Assembly: GCA_964448285.1 (NCBI GenBank)
Contig: CAYUWG010000037.1
Span: 1 to 35,926, forward strand
DNA from: CAYUWG01 sp964448285
GTDB taxonomy: Bacteria > Bacteroidota > Ignavibacteria > SZUA-365
DNA length: 35,926 nucleotides
Reading direction: 5' to 3'
The position numbers and the translations under genes were made by a program. Each line of letters opens with the position of its first letter. Positions within the stretch are counted from its first letter, which is position 1. Shown piece by piece: positions 32,124 to 35,926 of this stretch. The notes beneath the pieces were generated by a model that was not told where the DNA came from, made no database searches, and was given only the letters and a program-made list of their open reading frames with translations.

Positions 32124-33467
32124 ATGAAAACATTAGCCATAATCGTTCTGCTCATTACTGCTTCGTTCGCATGCTTCTCACAGCAGCTTCATTTGAAACC
32201 TTTCATCGATTTGAGTTCACTTCCTCATAACGACGATCCGATCTGCACGATCCCTGTTTATACGGGCAACTTCGACCAGTCGGGACTGAAAAGCGGTGAT
32301 ACGATACCGGACTTCACGCTCTACTCCGCTGATGGAGTGCTCATGAACGTTCGCACGGAATTGGAAAAAGGAAAGCCGATACTTCTCGTTGCCGGGAGCT
32401 ATACGTGTCCTGTCTATCGCAATCAGATGAACGGTCTCAACCAGATCGTGCAGAAGTATCGTGACAAAGTCTCCGTGTATATCATCTATGTGGTTGAAGC
32501 GCATCCCATCGTCGATCCAAGCCCATACAGCGGAAAGGAGTGGATCACGAGTCAGAACCAGCAGGAGAATGTCTTGTACCGACAGCCGGCGACTTATGGC
32601 GAGAGAAAACTCGTTCTCGCCGAGATGATGGGAAGGATGACAATCGATGCTCCTATTCTTTTAGATGGACCGTGTAACGAGTGGTGGTCGGTGTTCGGAC
32701 CAGCACCCAACAATGCGTATCTCATCGACAAGAGTGGGATCGTGGCATCGAAACACGGATGGTTCAATCGCGCTCCGCAAAGCATGTCCGATGATATAGA
32801 CCGTTTGCTTGGAAACGGTACCGGAACAGGTAATTCAGGATTTGGAAGATTTACTTTCGCTGTCGATGGATCCGCTTCTGTCTCCGGACGGGCCGGCAAC
32901 ATCCTCACGGCATTTGCAACGCTTACCAATCCGACGGCAAAGCCTGTGCGCATTTTCGCTCAGCGACAGGAAACACGAAAACCAAGTGGTTGGGCAACTG
33001 CGATGTGTATCGACGTCTGCCTTTCACAAGAGGTCGATACGTTGACCTTTTACGTGATGCCCGGCCAATCACAGAAATTCATAATGTATTTCTACTCAAG
33101 CCCGGCCGGCGGCGATACAGCCGTGGCACGCATCCGCTTTACGAACCTCGACAGCACGGCGAATCAGGTGACACAAAGCTTCAGAGGAATATCCGATGAG
33201 GTTGTCTCTTCGGTGGACGTCATTCCCAATGGACACTCGTTGTCAGTCTATCCTAATCCCGCAACGGTCAGTGGTACTTTGAGGATAGATTCTCCTGAGC
33301 CTCTCACGGACTTCGTTCTTTTCGATGCGCTTGGAAGGACTGTATGGACTACCGGAATTCCGAACAACAAGAGTGTGACGCTTCCGGGCTACGTCGATCG
33401 TGGTTTGTACTTCTTCCGTGTGTCAAAAGCATCGCAGATGTATTCAGGCAAACTTCTCATACGATAG
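32124..33467 (+). CDS. Secreted deiodinase-like thioredoxin-fold protein with T9SS tail
   Basis: A 447-residue exported protein. The signal peptide (1-19) ends ACFSQ. A thioredoxin-fold domain (about 57-230) starts LKSGDTIPDFTLYSADG. It carries LLVAGSYTCPVYRNQMNGL with Cys95 at the place of selenocysteine in iodothyronine deiodinases, and YVVEAHP (122-128), a deiodinase-family signature. A second beta domain (about 240-370) and a T9SS type A tail (VYPNPATVSGTLRI, VDRGLYFFRVS) follow. AAAGGA six bases upstream supports the ATG. The family suggests thiol redox or peroxide chemistry at the surface; true deiodination is not implied. It is divergent from the SDR gene. Confidence 0.82.
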   Translation: MKTLAIIVLLITASFACFSQQLHLKPFIDLSSLPHNDDPICTIPVYTGNFDQSGLKSGDTIPDFTLYSADGVLMNVRTELEKGKPILLVAGSYTCPVYRNQMNGLNQIVQKYRDKVSVYIIYVVEAHPIVDPSPYSGKEWITSQNQQENVLYRQPATYGERKLVLAEMMGRMTIDAPILLDGPCNEWWSVFGPAPNNAYLIDKSGIVASKHGWFNRAPQSMSDDIDRLLGNGTGTGNSGFGRFTFAVDGSASVSGRAGNILTAFATLTNPTAKPVRIFAQRQETRKPSGWATAMCIDVCLSQEVDTLTFYVMPGQSQKFIMYFYSSPAGGDTAVARIRFTNLDSTANQVTQSFRGISDEVVSSVDVIPNGHSLSVYPNPATVSGTLRIDSPEPLTDFVLFDALGRTVWTTGIPNNKSVTLPGYVDRGLYFFRVSKASQMYSGKLLIR

Positions 33468-33514
33468 CGCACGATTTCAGTAATCGAAGACGCTGTATAA
33501 TAAGTCACACCGTC

Positions 33515-33593
33515 GTCATCCTGACCGTAGGTCGAAGGATGCATGTGTGCGATGCGTTACGGTTCGACTGCGCCCACCACACTGAGAAATGAC
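33515..33593. repeat. Degenerate interspersed palindromic repeat
   Basis: The ends are inverted (GTCAT at 33515 and ATGAC at 33593). The left arm GTCATCCTGACCGTAGGTCG and the right arm with GGTTCGACTGCGC resemble the widespread GTCATCCTGAGCGAAGTCGA-type palindromic repeats of bacterial intergenic DNA. The stem is imperfect. It may act as a terminator or RNA stability element after the deiodinase-like gene. Confidence 0.5.
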
Positions 33594-33676
33594 CTTTCGG
33601 AAGGACCGTCTTTCTGCGTTCTATTTCTATATCTCACGATTTTTCCCTTATTTCCTGCGCATTGAAACGATCTACC

Positions 33677-34909
33677 ATGATGACATCGAACACTGCGACA
33701 GACATTCCGGCAAGATTATCACCGATCATCGAACTGGCGCAGAGTTACGTTGAACAATACTTCCTCGCAAACATGCCCGAGCAGTACGTCTATCACACGA
33801 TTGCGCATACTCGTGATGTGGTTGATACAGCCGAACAACTCTGTGAGTTGGAAGGCATCACCGCGGAGCAGGAAGAGATCGTTCTTCTCTCATGCTGGTT
33901 CCATGACGTCGGTTACGCAAAGACTTACGACCGGCATGAGGAAGAGAGTGTACGACTCGCCCGTGAATACCTTGCGACTCATGAATATGATCATCAGATG
34001 ATCGAACGTATCAGTGATTGCATCATGTCAACGAAGGTGCCCCAGCATCCCGTCACCGTCGAAGCACGCATCGTTTGTGACGCTGACCTTTCCCACCTTG
34101 GAAAGAAAGGGTTCATCTCACGCAGTAAGTTGTTGAAGCAGGAAATCGAGTACATCCATAATGAGATTCTCGACGAATCATCCTGGTACGCGAGAACGCT
34201 CTCCTTCGTGGAGAACCATGTCTTCCATACCGCTTCGGCACGCAAACTCTTCGATAAGCGAAAACAGAAGAACCGTCAGAAGGTCAAAGAGTTGTTGAAC
34301 GATATTCCCAAGCCCGCGAAACCTGAGACACAATCTCCTCAACAGACGGAAAAAGAGTTGAAGAAGTCGTTGAAGGCAAAAATTCCTGAGCGTGGAATCG
34401 AAACGATGTTCCGTGTCACCTCGCGCAATCATATGGAACTCAGCGCTATCGCGGACAACAAAGCGAACTTGATGATCAGCGTCAATGCGATCATCATTTC
34501 CGTCGTCGTTTCCATCTTCTTACGAAGCTTCGATGAGTTTCCGCAGTTCATCATTCCAACGATCATTCTCGTGGTCGTTTGTGTCGCGACGATCATCTTT
34601 GCGACGCTTTCAACAAGACCGAAAGTCACATCAGGCCGATTCACCGCTGAGGACATCCACAACAAACAGGCAAACCTTCTCTTCTTCGGAAATTTCCACC
34701 GGATGAACCTCAGCGATTTCGAATGGGGAATGAACGAAATGATGAACGACCGTGAGTACCTTTACGGCAGCATGATCAAAGACATCTACTTCCTCGGAAA
34801 AGTGTTAGGAATGAAATACCGATATCTGCGCATATCCTATACGGTCTTCATGTACGGATTGATCTTCGCGGTTTGCTCATACATTTCCGTCATCATCATG
34901 TCATCCTGA
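33677..34909 (+). CDS. HD phosphohydrolase fused to Pycsar effector-like (DUF5706) membrane domain
   Basis: A 410-residue protein. The HD domain (about 15-190) has His40 and His44 in YHTIAHT, the metal-binding HD pair (76-77) in CWFHDVGYAK, and a later Asp motif, CDADLSHLG. A charged linker rich in Lys and Pro (about 195-240) follows. A C-terminal region has NHMELSAIADNKAN and SVNAIIIS, the signature of DUF5706/PycTM proteins. Two transmembrane helices at about 268-316 and one at the C-terminus (about 385-408) are evident. PycTM proteins disrupt membranes on binding cyclic UMP or CMP. ATG 33677 was preferred over an upstream TTG. No Shine-Dalgarno is visible. sixA follows 17 bases after its stop. 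Confidence 0.82.
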   Translation: MMTSNTATDIPARLSPIIELAQSYVEQYFLANMPEQYVYHTIAHTRDVVDTAEQLCELEGITAEQEEIVLLSCWFHDVGYAKTYDRHEEESVRLAREYLATHEYDHQMIERISDCIMSTKVPQHPVTVEARIVCDADLSHLGKKGFISRSKLLKQEIEYIHNEILDESSWYARTLSFVENHVFHTASARKLFDKRKQKNRQKVKELLNDIPKPAKPETQSPQQTEKELKKSLKAKIPERGIETMFRVTSRNHMELSAIADNKANLMISVNAIIISVVVSIFLRSFDEFPQFIIPTIILVVVCVATIIFATLSTRPKVTSGRFTAEDIHNKQANLLFFGNFHRMNLSDFEWGMNEMMNDREYLYGSMIKDIYFLGKVLGMKYRYLRISYTVFMYGLIFAVCSYISVIIMSS

Positions 34910-34926
34910 TCCATCGTAGCACCGGT

Positions 34927-35418
34927 ATGAAGACGCTGTACATCGCGCGGCACTGCAAGTCGAGCTGGGATCATCCCGACCTCTCGGATCACGAGCGACC
35001 ACTGAACGCCCGCGGTGAGAGAGACGCACCACTCATGAGTGCGGTTCTCGCGGAGCGAATTCCCCGCCTCGACCTCATTCTGACAAGTTCTGCCGTGCGC
35101 GCTGAGACAAGTGCCCGGTTCTTCGCAAAGCATCTCGATAGCGTGCAGGTCAAGGTTGAACAGAGATTGTACGATGCAGGACCGCAAACATATCTCGATT
35201 GCCTCGCCGGAATCAGCGACGGCGTTTCTTCTTTGCTCCTCGTCGGACACAATCCTACCGTCACGTCACTCGCCGCGATCCTCACCGGCGCTCAAGTCGA
35301 ATCCATGCCGACCTGCGCCGTTATCGGGATGCGTCTCGACATAGATGACTGGACGGAAATTTATTCGAGTCGAAATGCAACGGTGCTCTTTTTAGAGTAT
35401 CCCAAGAAACACAAGTAG
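34927..35418 (+). CDS. sixA: Phosphohistidine phosphatase SixA-like
   Basis: A 163-residue histidine phosphatase. The catalytic RHC motif lies in LYIARHCKSSWDHPDLSDHE, close to the RHA/RHG of the family. LNARGERDAP and the second catalytic His in LLVGHNPTVTSL complete the site. SixA removes phosphate from histidine in phosphorelay or PTS proteins. The A-to-C change after the active His is a mild variant and does not remove a catalytic residue. ATG 34927 gives the family N-terminus MKTLYIARH. The gene ends six bases before the polyphosphate kinase start, and SixA next to Ppk1 is a recurrent pairing. Confidence 0.9.
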   Translation: MKTLYIARHCKSSWDHPDLSDHERPLNARGERDAPLMSAVLAERIPRLDLILTSSAVRAETSARFFAKHLDSVQVKVEQRLYDAGPQTYLDCLAGISDGVSSLLLVGHNPTVTSLAAILTGAQVESMPTCAVIGMRLDIDDWTEIYSSRNATVLFLEYPKKHK

Positions 35419-35424
35419 TCTTGT

Positions 35425-35926
35425 ATGAAGCGCATCAACCGGGAGATCAGCTGGCTACTTTTCAACGGCCGCGTCCTTCAAGAAGCTGAGGACTCGAATG
35501 TTCCTTTACTCGAGCGACTGAAGTTCCTCGCCATCTTTTCCTCGAACCTCGATGAGTTCTTCCGAGTCCGAGTTGCATCACTACGAAGCCTTCTGGCGCT
35601 GAAAAAGAAGAAGATCAAAGGTCTCGACACCACGCCGGAGCGGTTACTGAGTGAAATCCACGCGCTCGTAAAGAAGCAGCAAACGAGATTTGGAAAGATC
35701 TATGCGTCGCTTGTAAAAGAACACCTCCCCGCGAACGGGATTTTCATCCAGCAGGCGTCGGAACTGAATATCGAACAACAGGAATACACCCGGCGCTATT
35801 TCCATGAACACGTCGTTCCGCTCTTGCAAATAGAAACGCTCGAAAAGGAACGAACGCCTTTCCTCAACAACAGGATTTTGTATTTCTGCGTGCGACTCAT
35901 CGATGGGAATGAGAACGCGCTTCGAT
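35425..35926 (+). CDS. ppk1: Polyphosphate kinase Ppk1 (N-terminal part, runs off the window)
   Basis: The first 167 residues of Ppk1, which makes polyphosphate from ATP. INREISWLLFNGRVLQEAED, PLLERLKFLAIFSSNLDEFF and RVRVASL are the conserved N-domain motifs. The gene is cut by the window edge, so the catalytic His residues and the PLD-like domains are not visible. ATG 35425 follows the sixA stop by six bases. With sixA it forms a phosphate-handling pair. Confidence 0.93.
   Translation, partial: MKRINREISWLLFNGRVLQEAEDSNVPLLERLKFLAIFSSNLDEFFRVRVASLRSLLALKKKKIKGLDTTPERLLSEIHALVKKQQTRFGKIYASLVKEHLPANGIFIQQASELNIEQQEYTRRYFHEHVVPLLQIETLEKERTPFLNNRILYFCVRLIDGNENALR

Overview
The window looks like chromosomal DNA (roughly 50% GC by eye) from the Bacteroidota superphylum, most likely near the Ignavibacteria/Kapabacteria branch. 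Five intact proteins or remnants end in type IX secretion system (T9SS) sorting tails. A tRNA-Pro gene has a textbook Bacteroidota promoter (TTTG-N20-TAGGTTTG). There is a bacillithiol synthesis gene (bshC), a Chlorobi-like two-cluster ferredoxin and an mS38-type basic mini-protein. The lineage below superphylum is inference.

Layout. 23-3488 (+): mini-protein, HIT hydrolase, YtxH protein, DUF948-like protein, UbiA prenyltransferase and DUF362 protein, tightly spaced. 3524-6212 (-): lutABC lactate oxidation operon. 6245-9833 (-): redox block with trxB, queG, a Rieske protein, a metallo-beta-lactamase and, beyond a strong terminator, a ferredoxin. 10041-12057 (+): divergent bshC with a Bacteroidota-like promoter, then a 100-residue unknown. 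12137-16831 (-): envelope cluster of a VWA/double-OmpA protein, a family 2 glycosyltransferase, a polysaccharide deacetylase and a DUF1207-like protein. 17015-17647 (+): TrmH-type methyltransferase. 17653-24257 (-): four-gene surface operon of an outer membrane barrel, a PorE-like lipoprotein (PD40, regulatory domain, OmpA) and two paralogous VWA/cohesin-like/T9SS proteins. 24404-26087 (-): folD and ymdB, divergent from an ECF sigma factor (26250-26858, +).

26876-29100 is a disturbed accessory segment: a broken T9SS-tail gene, an FG-GAP repeat protein of mosaic base composition, and a second decayed leader, the two leaders sharing an 18-bp repeat. 29266-29429 is tRNA-Pro(CGG) with promoter and terminator. 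29554-32009 holds an esterase with an N-terminal glycogen-binding-like domain (+) and a lipoprotein/SDR pair (-). 32124-33467 (+) is a deiodinase-like secreted protein with a T9SS tail. 33677 to the end (+): an HD-phosphohydrolase/Pycsar-effector-like membrane fusion, SixA and the start of polyphosphate kinase.

The best candidates for under-described biology are the HD/PycTM-like fusion without a visible cyclase, the PorE-like/VWA-cohesin surface operon, the secreted deiodinase-like protein, and the remnants around the FG-GAP gene.
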